64,000 nucleotides of DNA, from NCBI GenBank assembly GCA_018296165.2, contig JACKQL020000087.1:1-64000 (forward strand), written 5' to 3'. Numbering within the stretch: the stretch's first letter is position 1; each line of letters starts with the position of its first letter. The notes beneath the pieces are model-generated. The model worked only from the letters and a program-made list of their open reading frames with translations. It searched no databases and was not told the DNA's origin. The DNA comes from Termitomyces sp. T153 (taxonomy: Eukaryota > Basidiomycota > Agaricomycetes > Agaricales > Lyophyllaceae). A program made the translations under genes and the position numbers. Shown one piece after another: positions 12,240 to 24,300 of the stretch.

Positions 12240-13347
12240 GGAAGCTCACAATGATGCAGGACATTGAGGATGAAATGCGACATACAAGACTTTGAGTGAC
12301 AGATTCTATTGGCCGAACTTATATGACGATGTGGCATACTTTGTTCGATCATGCAACATATGTCAGCTTCGATCTCGAAATAGGCCAAAGGTTGCGTTCT
12401 CGCCAACATGGAGCACAGCTGTACTGCAGTATTTTTGCTTGGATACCATTCATATGGGAGATGGACATGGGGGGAAGAAGTATTTGTTGCAAGGGATGGA
12501 ACCAGCAATAGGTTGGCTGGAGGCAAGAGTGTCAAGAAAAACGGATTCGGTAGCATGGGGAAGATTCATGTATGGAGATATTATCTGTCAATTCGGCCAT
12601 ATCCCTGCATTTATCACTGATGGAGGGAAAGAATTCCTGGGCGCGGCGGAATATGTGTATCGACAATATGGGGTCACAGTGATTGTTTCTTCACCTTACC
12701 ATCCAGAGGGAAACGGGATTGTCGAGAGAGGCCACAAAATGTTATGCAATTCGATTCTAAAGGCATGTGGCAGGGACCCAAACAAATGGCCACTTTTTGT
12801 GGAGGCTGGGCTCCTGGCAATGCGAACAACTACGTCTCGGATGACTGGGTATTCACCGTACTTTCTTCTATACGGTCGGCATCCATATTTGGCGTTTGAT
12901 ATTACGGACCTGACCTGGGAGGCTCTTGACTGGGATAAAGTCATGTCAACAGAGGACTTACTAGCAACAAGAATGAGGCAGTTGGTGAGGAGAGACGAGA
13001 AACTGGTGGTAGCTTTGGAAAGGCAGAGAGAGGCTAGGAAAAAATTTGTGGAAGCGTTCAACGAAAAGTTCAAAAGGTTTTTATCAACGGGAGAATTCGC
13101 GATTGGAACATGGGTGCTGGTTCACGAAACTTGGTTGGAAGGACAGAAGGGACACAAATTTGCGCTTAGATGGACGGGCCCTTTTATCATTTATCGAAAA
13201 CTGAAGGATACGACTTATCAGTTAAGTGAATTTGGATGGGACAGTCAGAAGAGAATCGGTTGCGGCAAGTCGATTGAAGATTTTCTATCTCCAAAAGGAG
13301 CGCCAGACGATCAAGACGGTGAATTCGGCTACGTATTCTGGAAATGA
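12240..13347 (+). CDS. Gypsy integrase (core and C-terminal domain open)
   Basis: The open frame from 12292 contains the zinc-finger end RSCNICQLR and the full DDE triad: Asp in CLDTIHM, Asp in ITDGGKEF, Glu in EGNGIVERGHK. The C-terminal domain carries KFALRWTGPFIIYRKL. Just upstream the HH part of the zinc finger is readable but has two TGA codons (about 12268-12276) at positions where the family has Arg, both explained by CGA to TGA. This is the only long intact retroelement frame in the island. It would belong to a longer polyprotein, so it is not expected to be made alone. Confidence 0.82.
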
Positions 13348-13565
13348 CAAGTTGTACGGTGAAGAGTGGAAATATCATATCTATGGAAACCCAGACTTGG
13401 AGTTCGTCGACGAATGGGGTATACGACGTTGCGGACGATTCCTAACTATTGAGGAGGTCAGCCATTATGAAGCCTCTCCCTTGGTGTACCTGAACATAGA
13501 ATGGTTGGAGAAGGAGTGCCAACAAGGATGAGACGATGAGGTCATCGTCTTAGGACTGCCTAATC

Positions 13566-14428
13566 TGTGGTAGGGCCGAAGGATGTGAAGACGGAAATGG
13601 GACGAGTCTGGTATACACAAGTACTGAGAACATATTGTTAGCGGAAGGGTGGAAATGGCGAGTACGGACGAAATTGAAGGATGAGGGATACGGACGGTCG
13701 AAGCGAATGGACTATTGATTGAGAAGAGTCGACTCAAAATTGGCGTGGTGACAGGACAGAAGTCGAAAGAAAGATGAAAGGAAGTAACAACCAAATGACG
13801 TCGGAAGGGGCAACAAATCGGTTGAATGACGAGAGCAAGCTGGAATAAGGTTTGGGACTATGGAGGATTACGAGACCGACTGTTGGTCTACTTTGAAATC
13901 AGGGAGGGATCGGCGATCGTCACATTAGATAGCATCAGATATAAAAAGGACGACGGTACAAAGAATAAAGTGGCTTTTTTCCCCTCGAAAAGAACGACTC
14001 GTTTCCGGTAGACCTTATAATATCCTAGATGCTTTCCCTTCTTGTGCCAATGTCAGTTCTTGTGGCTTTGGTAATCTGGTAGTTTCATCTCTCGCAGCTT
14101 GGACTATCTTTGTGCTTGAATTGTCTTCTTTGGAAACGCTAAGGCTACTCAACAACTGGATATATCTGGTTGTCTAGTGCTCTTGGTAATCGAATAGGAC
14201 AACTCTCGATAGACAATCTTCTTTGATCCCATCATCGTTTCGAAATCGCCGAAGTTCCATCTGCCCTCTTGCGAACCCTTGACGGCTATCATTGAAACAA
14301 TAACTCACTTGTACTAGTAGCAAATACTACTGGTCAACAAACTCTCTACTACTGTGTCACTCTTTGACGCTAAGGGGACTCTTCGACCGCTCGCTATCTC
14401 TTTCTGAGGAGGCTTAGACTTCTTCCAC
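13566..14428 (+). repeat. Gypsy 3' LTR (CpG-retaining copy)
   Basis: Counterpart of 5970-6832 with its CpGs still present; TATA-like sequence at 13940-13947; ends TTCCACA. Confidence 0.92.
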
Positions 14429-14600
14429 AACGGCAACATCGATCATTACTGTTCCATGCTCCCTATTAAATGGCAATGTATATCCTGGAGAAAAAACGGA
14501 CAGGTACCATTTTCTTGAAAATGTAGAATAAATAACATAGGTTGGTGAGATCAAGACAATAGAAAACTACAAGTCCGCCGCTGTACGGAATATATTGTCA

Positions 14601-16574
14601 TCAGTTGTCATCGCCCGAACTGTCGCCTTGCTCATCGTCTGTATCACCTCCAGTGACGGTCATCATATCATTCAAACTGAGTTACAATGAAAGTCAACGG
14701 AAAGTCCAGGAAGAATATGAAAAACAAACCAGTGCACGAAAGGGCGCATGACTCGCACCACATGGCCCACTTTTTCTGCAAAGTCTTCCGCAAGTACTTC
14801 GCTATCCAAGAATCTGAGTTGTAAAGTATTGAGCAACTCGGAGTCCGAAGAACAGTAGTTGACACACCGATGTACCACAGCGAATGAGCGACATTTCAGA
14901 AGATCGAGGTCCCTGGTAGTGAGTCAGTTCGATCTGGAATGACATTGAGGATGCATGAAACCGACCTATGGTTCTTGTCAATCCCCTTCGGCGCAACCTT
15001 AAGTTCGTCTTCCCTTCCAAATATATTCTGGCGTGAGCCGTCCTTCGATGGGCAGGGCTCACCGAAGTAAGCTACAAATTCTGGTGCTGAGATAACCTCG
15101 CGAAGTCGGTCAGCTCCAGCTCGGCGCTGAATATTGATTCTGGTATCGCGTATGGTCTCAGTATGAAGGTGGCCAACGATATAATGATGCTCAGTACCGG
15201 ATATTCATGAGTTCGTTGCGTGCTGGACACCATGAACCCGCTGCGACAATGCTTTCTCCTCCGGGTTGTACTGTAGATCGTCAGAACATGATCAACATCA
15301 GCATAGCTAACATCGCTCACCAGCACTGTAAAGAGAGCCGGGGATATTAAAGTTGAGATACGAAAACCATGTCGAGAAAATTGAACACAGACACATGATC
15401 TGGAGAGCAAGATCAGTGCTAAGTTTGTAATCCGTTCGAAAGGGACTAAGGAAGGGAAAAAAATCGAAAGAACGTCATATAACGAAGAAAAGACATGGAA
15501 GGGTGAAGCAGAGTGAGAAGGATCAATACGACACAGTCGCGAAGGGGAACTCTTAGTTTAACTCACATCCAGCCCAGATACCCTTCCTCCCACTCCGTGA
15601 AAAGCTAGCCGAGAAGTTGCTCTTGTAGGGCGTCTTGTCGTTACTAAACCTAACCTTTGGACCCATGAGTCAATAATCAGTCTAGTTTCATACAGCGCTC
15701 GAAAACGTTACGTACATCGCGATAGATCCGATGAATTAAATCCTTGGAGGGCAGAGGAGGCACCTGAGGGTCTGCTTCCGTGATTTGGTCCGTCACAGCC
15801 TCCACGAACGCCTTCCATTCGTTCTCGGCTTGACGATATACAGGTTCTGTAAGAGGGAGGAATCATTCATCGAAGGAAAAGAGAAACTCAAAGCACCACA
15901 AACCGTGCAATTTAAACCTGCCGAGACAGAGATATCAGAATGAATGATAGAACTTTGAGTAAAACGGACGAACCACTGACGATCGTTGCATTCTGGATCC
16001 TTAAGCTGCATCAGAAAGTCGAGCGTATTCTGAGATACCCGACCAGGGGGAACTGTATCATATAGTATCAGGACATGTCAAAATTGTCTCGGAGCCATAT
16101 AGACATGCCTTGTCCAGTCTTCGGGGCTTGTACAACTACACCTACGACTTCCTGCCCATCTTCGAGCTCGAGTAAGCCCTTATCTTCGTCCTTAGCACGC
16201 GCCTTCTTCGACTTCGAATTTGCTTTTTTCTGTGGGTCTACTGTTCTAGCTTTCTTGAGGCTACGCGAGGAACCAGACGCGCTCCGTTTGCGTTTGGCAA
16301 CGGCAACAAAATCGTCTGCATCTATCGCGTCGCTGTCGTAAGCGTCGTCTTTTTGGTGATTCTGATACCCTCCATCTTCTCCTCTGGAAGAAAGATCATG
16401 ATCACTATGGTCTTTTTCGTCTTCGCTCGGATTTGGCGCGTGTGCTTTCGACTTGGATGCGAGTCTTGAGCGTGATTTGAGCTTCTTGGTTTCAGACTTT
16501 GGAGGGGCAAACTTCTCAGTGTTTGTGGAGCGCTCAGACTTCAGTCTCTGTGGCGTCGGAGACGAAACAGCCAT
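14601..16574 (-). CDS. DUF2461 / TIGR02453-family protein, 11 exons, one apparent frameshift
   Basis: Start ATG 16574, stop TGA 14603-14601. Exons by splice sites and frame: 16574-16109, 16052-15974, 15917-15904, 15846-15716, 15655-15567, 15399-15393, 15325-15321, 15270-15198, 15139-14966, 14912-14730, 14676-14601; about 431 aa. The N-terminal third is charged, Ser/Lys-rich and probably disordered or nuclear (KRKRSASGSSRSLKKAR). The DUF2461 domain follows: NDRQWFKLHEPVYRQAE, HRIYRDVRFSNDKTPYK, the PGGES and GSWCP segments, and VISAPEFVAYFG; the end is acidic (LNDMMTVTGGDTDDEQ). Function in the family is unknown. Intron 1 appears to be GC-AG. A run of five T (minus strand, about 15599-15603) adds one base inside the domain; everything else closes in frame, so it is either a recent frameshift or a base-calling error. 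Confidence 0.82.
16053..16108 (-). other. GC-AG intron in the DUF2461 gene
   Basis: The only donor that joins the two coding blocks in frame is G|GCATGT, with acceptor GATACAG, length 56 nt. A second gene in this window uses the same GCATGT donor. Confidence 0.65.
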
Positions 16575-17733
16575 GGACCTAGGGGTTTATGGGCGAAATA
16601 GAGCAAGTAAAGAGAAATATACAAACAGGTGTCACAGGCGAATTCGCTGATGTCATCCTCTCCTTTTAAGGAGGTGTTGACATCTATTGTCTAGCGCCTT
16701 CGCAGATTTGTTCGTTAGCCCAGACCGTGCTAACTGATAAACTGATGGATTCAAACAGTACAGCATGTCCCTGATCTCACCAATCGCAATTTTGTATCAT
16801 GTAATGCTCAAGATTTCCCACACGCGACCCTAGGCTCACTTTACACCAGGCAGCCAGTCCTATTCACGTTTATCATCCACACTACCTCGTCACTCTTCAG
16901 TAGGAAAGCTTCGCATATCTACTTATATGGTTGTTGAGATCGTGTACAATGACCTAGATGGCCTGTTTTATCACTACCAGGTCGAGATCAAGAGCATTTG
17001 CAATCTCCACATTGTTCACATCAAGTCTCGTTTCATTTGCCGTGAGAATGAAGCCAAGGCCATCAAATGTGAGGTGCGAGGATGCGACCAGTAGTGTTAC
17101 ATGCGCCCATTTTCGAACGTTCCCGAATTAGTTCAGCAGACGGACGATAAAATCGTTATTGTTTTAAGCCGTGATTTATCACTGTCTTCCAAGATTCCCA
17201 GTCCCTTCGATTTAACAAATAATCAGTGACCAGTAGGCAATCATACATTGAAATGAAGCAAGCAATCAGTCATCTGCTTGTGTTCCAAGTGTTATCATCG
17301 ATCACAGCTAATTATATATTGTTACAAGATGAACGTCCAAGTCCAAACATGTACAGTACAGACAATTGATCCTATTCATCGACTCTGGTCGCTTCATCAG
17401 TGATTTCCGCGACGGCGTGACTAGTACTACTGGAATAAGAAGACAGAGGAATGACGGATCCATAACGGAAGCTATAGCACAAAGCTAGCTCAGTGAGTAA
17501 AAGAGGAGGTAAATGGAGTTTCGGTGAGAATACTGATAGGATGGGAAGAGATCATATAATGTCAATCAGGGGCCAGAGAAAATGTGAGAAGTAACTGGAT
17601 CTGAAGGAGTGTACCTGCAAGTTTCCACCCCTCACATGAGGAAGCAACCTGCAAATACACTCCAAGGACATCATGAAGCGTGAAGCAAAAACATACTGAT
17701 AGTCTCATGTCGACCATGACTTGCACCGCGGGT
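16575..17733. other. Intergenic region, no gene seen
   Basis: Lies upstream of the DUF2461 start and downstream of the exonuclease gene stop. No frame with recognisable motifs on either strand. The part next to 16574 is the likely DUF2461 promoter. Confidence 0.5.
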
Positions 17734-18818
17734 TCAAGTCTGTCTTCCTCTCTTCGAGGTACCACTCACACTTTTACCTCCAACTCCACGTCTTCTGCCC
17801 CCTCCATCCCGTCTTCTATTCTTTTGTTCCTTTAGAGCTTCCCAACGGAGTCGCCGTCCATGGAAATCTTCTGCCGCACGGCAGACCAGGCATTGCCTTG
17901 GAGCACCACTGCTCCAGGCTGATTTTGAATAACATGCCCGAGGAAGATCTCTCCTGCACGAAGAGCAAGTTCCCCTTACCGAGTTCATCGAACGATCAAG
18001 TATGTCAAGAATGAGAAAGCCGTGGTTACGATAAATGTCATCTGCAGTAGGCCTTCTGTCCTTCCAGATCGAGACGTAGCGTGAGCTGTCGTCATGGATC
18101 TGAGGGTACAGATAGCCTGCAGCATCAAAAGCATTGTATAGATCACTTATCATAACCACATCCTTGACGGCATATAACAGCTGTTCTGTAGCAAGAGGTC
18201 GTTCCAGCCAAAGGCTATGGTCGACTATATCACTGTGGGTGAGTACTAGGAAAGACAAGTAGGTAACGACTGACATTTTGGGGCATTCTTTTCGACTTTC
18301 AGGCCGAGATGTTCTTCTGCGCTCCTGTTCATACCGCATAACTTGTGTACGTTGCGATATAGGTGAGAGTTGCGTGCAAGCTCCCACTTGGGCACAACTT
18401 GGCCAAGCCTCAGTAGCCGATCGGCATCATTCTCTCCACGTATCTCACGAGACTTGATATCTACGAGTTGGAGATCTATAACATTGCGGATCTCTACACG
18501 TCTGTCGTGAAAAAGACAGCTGAAATCCTTGCGACCATCATAGACAACCTTTGGAATAGATGTGGATTCAAGGATGTCGTATATCGGGCGGAGTCTCTCG
18601 CCTTTGAGGCGTACAGTGTCAATCAAAAAAGCCTGGGCGAGATGGGCAGGCCGGAAGATTCGGAGTGAGATCAAAGAAAGCTTTCCACCAGTCTCACCCA
18701 AACCACGTCCTTCACAATCCAGGGCCAGAAGGGAGGAACTACTCAAGAGTGTGGCAGCATTGCTAATCGACAACTCTGTGTCACAGAGCACATAGTCCAG
18801 ATCAGTGAGATCAGCCAT
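17734..18818 (-). CDS. DEDDy 3'-5' exonuclease domain protein with C-terminal Cys motif
   Basis: ATG 18818 opens MADLTDLDYVLCDTELS. Motif I is LALDCEGRGLG (D-x-E), motif II VVYDGRKDFSCL, motif III YAVKDVVMISDLY (YxxxD), which together define the DEDDy RNase D/WRN-like exonuclease fold. After it come AAGYLYPQ and a Cys pattern CSSCRRDL ... CLVCRA that looks like a small zinc site, then a basic Gly/Arg tail to 17734. An intron must join the two frames: the 29-nt choice 18274-18246 keeps the protein best (NAPK joined to LLTHSDIVDHS) but is unusually short, and an 89-nt choice starting at a GTATGA donor is also in frame. Likely acts on RNA or DNA 3' ends; substrate unknown. A decayed relative lies at 1-248. 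Confidence 0.8.
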
Positions 18819-21359
18819 ATGAGATTATTTCTGACTAGTCGGTCATATTAGCTAGTTGCTCACCCATACTACGGAACTCACCAGAAAACCAGAGATAGGT
18901 TGTTGGACAGAGTTGTGGAGGGACACGTGGATGTCAAGGTGAGGAAGAGCTTGGGCCAGGTCTCACGGCTATAACCATAACGGCTGAATCATGCCGATGC
19001 GTAGTTAGCATGCTTTCGATGAAAACCGCCTTTGCACGACGCCCGAACATAATGGGTGTTGGAGGCATTCTGAACTGAGGCCGATAGGTCAACAAACAGC
19101 ATGACCAGATGGAATTTTTTTTAAAGAATATATAGATGTATGTGTAGATTCATTCGAAGTCACACCCATAGAACAGAGAAGGAATCAAGATTTCCAAGTC
19201 ATACTCACGACCGGAAATTGTACCCGCCTTAAGTCCTGTATTCATTGTTTGATGGGCATGTATCCCGAGGGAACGGGATGGTAAACAAATACTAGGTATG
19301 GATTCCTATATTGCGGTTATGCCGCAAAATCAAAGTTAACGTCTGAATATACTTATATAGCACTTCCACATACAGCGGCACAGTATAGACCTCTTCAAGT
19401 GCGATACATTGCAATCCCTGGCGCGCTCGTTGTGTTTGGTCGTCTTGTTTGATTAAGATGCTTCTTGAATAAAGTTCAGGGGACCGGGGAGAAGAAGCCA
19501 TTACATGTCTCGTACTGTGTACATAATGCAGAAGTGTCACAAGGAACACAAGCGTTGAATGTTGCCAATTGATCATCAACGGAGCGTACTGTTTCAAAGA
19601 AGTCCCCCTAATCTGTTGTCACAATCAGAATTCGATTTCATTGTACAAAGGATCTTCAAGTCATGAGAATGGGAGTGGACGTCGAAAGCCGGCTCGGCGG
19701 AAGGTATCTCCGGACCGGCGACCGGGAGCCCTTTGCTTTAATGCGCACACCCGTGATTGGATGGATTGGGCGCTAACTAGATGTATCAGACGGACGATGC
19801 GAAACGTTGATTGGATATTCGGGATATCTGTGATAGGAGAGCTTCTGGAGCGTTGGCGTTTGCGGAACGCGGCAACGCTGACCGAGCGCCCGGCCCGACG
19901 ACCTCCAGGAGAGATCTTGAGGGGGTTTTGGGGGCCGGGACGCGTTATTGAGACCGTTCGTTCAATTTCCCCATTCAGTATTTTGCATCTGATTTATACA
20001 ACATTCGAGCTCTAAGCATAATCTCCTGGTCAGTGCCTTCTCTATAGTTTCGATCAGGCTAGTTAATCCTCACCCAAACCCCTGTATTTGTTACAAGTAA
20101 GCCCAGGTCAAAGTCTCTATTATTCCGGTTGTTATTGATGCCTTCTATGTCTATCAAATAAGTGCCGCCATGTCTATCAAATGAGTGCCGCCGGAAATTT
20201 TGGAAAGTCATTCACAGAATCCATTCAGTTGTAGCATCGTTTTTACGTTTATACGCCATACAACTACCTCATTGATATTCAATCTGTGGCGTCGCTTGAG
20301 CATCCTCAATAGACCTCATCTTCGTTTGGCTTTCAGCCGTTTGGGCATGTTTAGGTTTGTCTTGCAGTGATGATTCTGTGAAAGCTACATATGTAGTAGA
20401 TTCGTAACTACATCGGCACCGATGTTTGACAGGGCGAACAGACCGGAGGAACCTGAAAACGGTGTCAATTATTCGGACCCGATAAACACTCTGACTATCC
20501 CAGCCACACAAGGAACAAAAGAGACGCAACAGAAGATAGATGCCTAGAGAATATAGTTTAATCCCTTATAGAATTCGAAGATCAGAAATTTCCCGACATG
20601 GAAAGAGCCAAAGCGTCTTATGGTTTGCGTGTGCACATGGACTTTGCACAGATATGACAGGTGCTCCGGGCGTCACTTGTCGTGGGTATAGAAAGGAGCA
20701 ATGAATAGGTCAGGTTGTGGGTTTTGAAAGGTCAGGAATCACAGGTATGGGAGCTAATCATCTTTGCCGTGAGAACAGAAGGGGACAAAATCAGATCTAG
20801 TACGACCACTCAAGAAACCAAGCTGATGTGACTGAAAGAATTACCAGGGAGGAGAATGGTTGGATATACAAGGATGGATGAGGAGAAAACCATTACCATT
20901 TAGCATCATCTGTCCTGTATGTCAGATCATGAGCTAGGTAGAGTACCAAAACATAAGTGTGCGCTTGCACAGCTGCAGGACGGATGACCAAAAATCCAGG
21001 GACACATGTTTACAAAACAGCATATGGACGCTATCGGCAAAGAGGAATGATCGATCAATCGATCATCATTACCCGGAGCCGATCGCAACCGGATCTTGCA
21101 AAAGTAGCCGTCCTAGGCGACAAAAGTTTTTTTGTCCACTCCATTCAGTTCTCGATTCTATCATTGCTCCATTATAAAGTTAAATCCCACCATGTCAATG
21201 CATGTGTACGTAGGAACTCACACCACATCAGGTCGTGAGAAATGATTTGCAACGTTGTCGGGTTGGGAGCGGTTTGATCAGTTTCAAAGCGCCTGTCAAA
21301 TAAGAAGCTGCCCAGTCGATCGAGTCTTCGAATACGCCCTGAAGTGTCTGCACAAGAGG
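18819..21359. other. Long intergenic region upstream of the Zn2Cys6 regulator
   Basis: About 2.5 kb between divergent genes, with CpG at normal level and no frame I can assign. It contains a GC-rich patch at about 19840-19940 and a 23-bp tandem duplication at 20147-20192. Probably promoter DNA for both neighbours. Confidence 0.45.
20147..20192. repeat. 23-bp direct tandem repeat, two copies
   Basis: ATGTCTATCAAATAAGTGCC GCC at 20147-20169 is followed at once by a copy differing by one base (20170-20192). Confidence 0.85.
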
Positions 21360-24300
21360 ATGCCCGCTGAGCCGACGCAGGCGAAGTTAAAAAGGCGCGC
21401 AAGTAGGAAGGATCTGGATGAGTATGGGGGACTGAGGTTCGATACGGGACATCTGAGGGAGTTGGAACAGAAAAGGATCCGAGGTATTTTCTCGTTCACG
21501 ACCTCTCATTCCTCTTACAAACATTGTCGAAATAGGCGAAGTAAGCATATTTCTCGATGCTTGGCTGAAAGGGGTTTTGTTCACTGACGATCATATACAA
21601 TGAACTACTGATATAGATTAGCTGTGCCGAATGTCGAAGGTGCGATGATCGTATATACAATTGGAATTATTAAAGTGACCATACGGACTCATATATACTA
21701 AGGCTCAAGATAAAGTGCGACAAGCAGATTCCATGTCAGTCTTGTCAGGTACTCTTTAGATTCCTCTCTCGACAAGGCAAATACTCATCATATACGTTTG
21801 TAACTTAGCGTCGTGGATGTGCCGCCCTATGTCCTAATGGTTAGCACCCGTAACGTCACCATACCCTTGCAGCACCTAGACTAACATACTGTGTCATACT
21901 TATGCAGGCAGCCTATCGACAGGCCAAGGCACGCGGTTCGTGATTGCAGCTACAGAACACCTCCATCGGCGCATTGCAGCTCTGAGCGCGCGTATCCGAC
22001 TGCTTGAGGATGCACTCGTATCCTTACAGGCCTCGCATCCACTGCTGCACCCGGACCTCGTCGCGAGGGAGAATGACGACCTGGGAATGATGGATGAGGA
22101 GATGAAAGTGGACAAAGGGAATAAGGAAAAGAAAGGAGATGTCATTGATGCGTTGGGGACATTGAGTATTTCCGACCATGGTGTTTCAAGGTTTTTTGGG
22201 CCGACTGGCGGCATCGAGGTAAGCTTTGCTTTGGTTCGTATTATATATGAATAATTAACACTAAATTTACCGTAGAGTCTTCTCATAGTACGTTTCCCTT
22301 TATCCAATAAACTCATATTAAGTCAAATTCTAACCTTCGTCAGTCCAACCTCTCGCCGCCACCGCATCACTCGACACCAGCCACCAGCCCTTCCCAGACC
22401 TCCCCACATCTCCCATCATCATCACCTAGCGCCATAGCGTCAGCACCCGCCGACACCCTCGCGCTCTTCTCTTCCTCATTCCCATTCACCCCTTTAGGTT
22501 CCCCCGCAGGCGTACAAGACTTCATCGCATCCTACCTTCCATCCCGATCGACTGCTGAAGGATTAGTTCAAACGTACTTAACGCAATGTTCGTGGATATT
22601 TCATGGTGTTACGAAAGCACAGTTGGATGAAATGATTGTTGCCCTATATGATCGTGCTGAATTGAGAGCACAGTCAAGAGAGGGGGAACAGGAAGGAGGG
22701 GATGGGGATGGGGAGGGAGACTATTCTGGCCCACATGACCTCGCGCTGCTGTTTATTATCTTTGCTGTGGGTGCCCTTGTTAGGCCTTCGGGTTCGAATC
22801 TGGGTACGGAACTCGTTGGTATGGATACCTCCTTCTGTTCACCACCCCAAAACCGTACCCACTCATACTCCCACAAAGACAGCACAACATCCAATAATGC
22901 TCTAGGAGAACATTTCCACCAGCTCTCACGCGCCGCTCTTGCTTTACAACCGGTACTGGAGAAACCTTCATTGGTGACAATACAGACACTTCACTTATTG
23001 AGTATCTATAATGCAATGAGTGGGAGTGATCTGAAGAGTGAGACGAGTATGGAGATGACGTGGAGCTTGATTACGCTTGCGGGGCATCTGAGTATGACTG
23101 TAAGTGTCTTCGACTTTTGTTTTGGTGGTAGGACTGATGAGGGGGCTATAGATCGGACTACGTGCGTATCACGGGTTATTTCGTCCTTACTACTTCGTTG
23201 ACTTCCTTCTACGTTCATTTTTTTGAACAAGAATCCCTCCTATATTCACGTCTTTTTCAGTAACTTTGTTTGTAATCTTAGCGGCGTCCAGTGGTCCAGC
23301 ATTTCTTTCTTTCTTTCCTTTTCCACCTTGTGTGTCTTTGCTCTCATCCACGATTCAACTAACTCTTCGCACAGACCGCGACTCCGCACGATGGGGATTG
23401 ACCCCGAAGATGGTCCAGCGTCGACGGATACTCTTCTGGGATCTGTTTGTTGCAGATGTCTGGCAGGTACATGTTATTCCCCTTTCTTTTTCTCTTCCCT
23501 TCGCTATTATACTCAAACCTACATTGTCAAATCAGAGTCTGAACACAGGCCGCCCACCATCCTTCTCACTCACGTATATCGACTGTAGTTTCCCTGAACC
23601 TAAAGACGGGGAATCAAGCGAAGGTGCGGAAGCAGGATTCGGGTCTGCCTGTAGGTCTCTTTCCTTCTCTCCTACCATGCCCTGACTAATATCTCATTTA
23701 TTCAGTCAGCATCTGGCAATGCCGTTTTGCCGCCGAATGCGTCGCAGAGGTCACATCAAGAACTCTCACAGCCGAAGCGCCGACATATGCTACGATCATT
23801 GAGCTCGATAAGAAGGTTAGGGAGTTTCCGTTACCAGAAGGGATAAAGGTCCAAGGAGGCACGACGAGGGGAGGAGGAGAGGATTTAGCCGGGTCGTTTC
23901 AAAGGTGTGTGTTGGATCATATCAGGGAGACAGGTAAGTTTTCCTTCATTTCCTCCTGCTATTTGAATACCGATTTAATACCTATCAAAAGTTTTGATGT
24001 ATATCCACCGCTCCTTCTTTGCACAAGCGATCATTGAACACCCCGCCAATCCGCTCAAGAGCGTATACGCACCGAGCTTCCTAGCTGCGTACCGCGCGGC
24101 ATCGACGATTCTCAAGAGTGTACGTGAGCAATTTGGGATATGGCCCAATTCATGCGCGAGGTTCTGGACGATGTGGACGTTTGCGTTTTCAGCTGCGGTG
24201 CATTCTTGATTTTCACCGTCTATGCTTTTCGAGCTGATGCTGGTTGTGGTAGGTAGTGTTTGGGACGGTGGTGACGCGAGGACCGAGGTCGCCGTTAGCC

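Larger units (their letters stand above)
5970..14428 (+). mobile_element. Ty3/gypsy LTR retrotransposon, CpG-depleted in its 5' part
   Basis: About 8.46 kb with 863-bp LTRs (TGTGG ... CA). Internal order is gag, aspartic protease, RT, RNase H, integrase (gypsy order). Between 5970 and about 12280 almost every CpG has become TpG or CpA and the frames are full of stops. From about 12290 the integrase and the 3' LTR keep their CpGs and the integrase frame is open. No clean target duplication was found: CACAG stands before 5970 and AACGG after 14428. Confidence 0.9.

Noticed and set aside
5965..14433. Target-site duplication of the gypsy element (CACAG versus AACGG)
   Set aside because: Only three of five bases agree; one difference could be a CpG change but the other is not, so no duplication is claimed.
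19569..20015. 148-codon frame in the region upstream of the regulator
   Set aside because: Arg-rich because of local GC content; no recognisable motif and no neighbouring exon.
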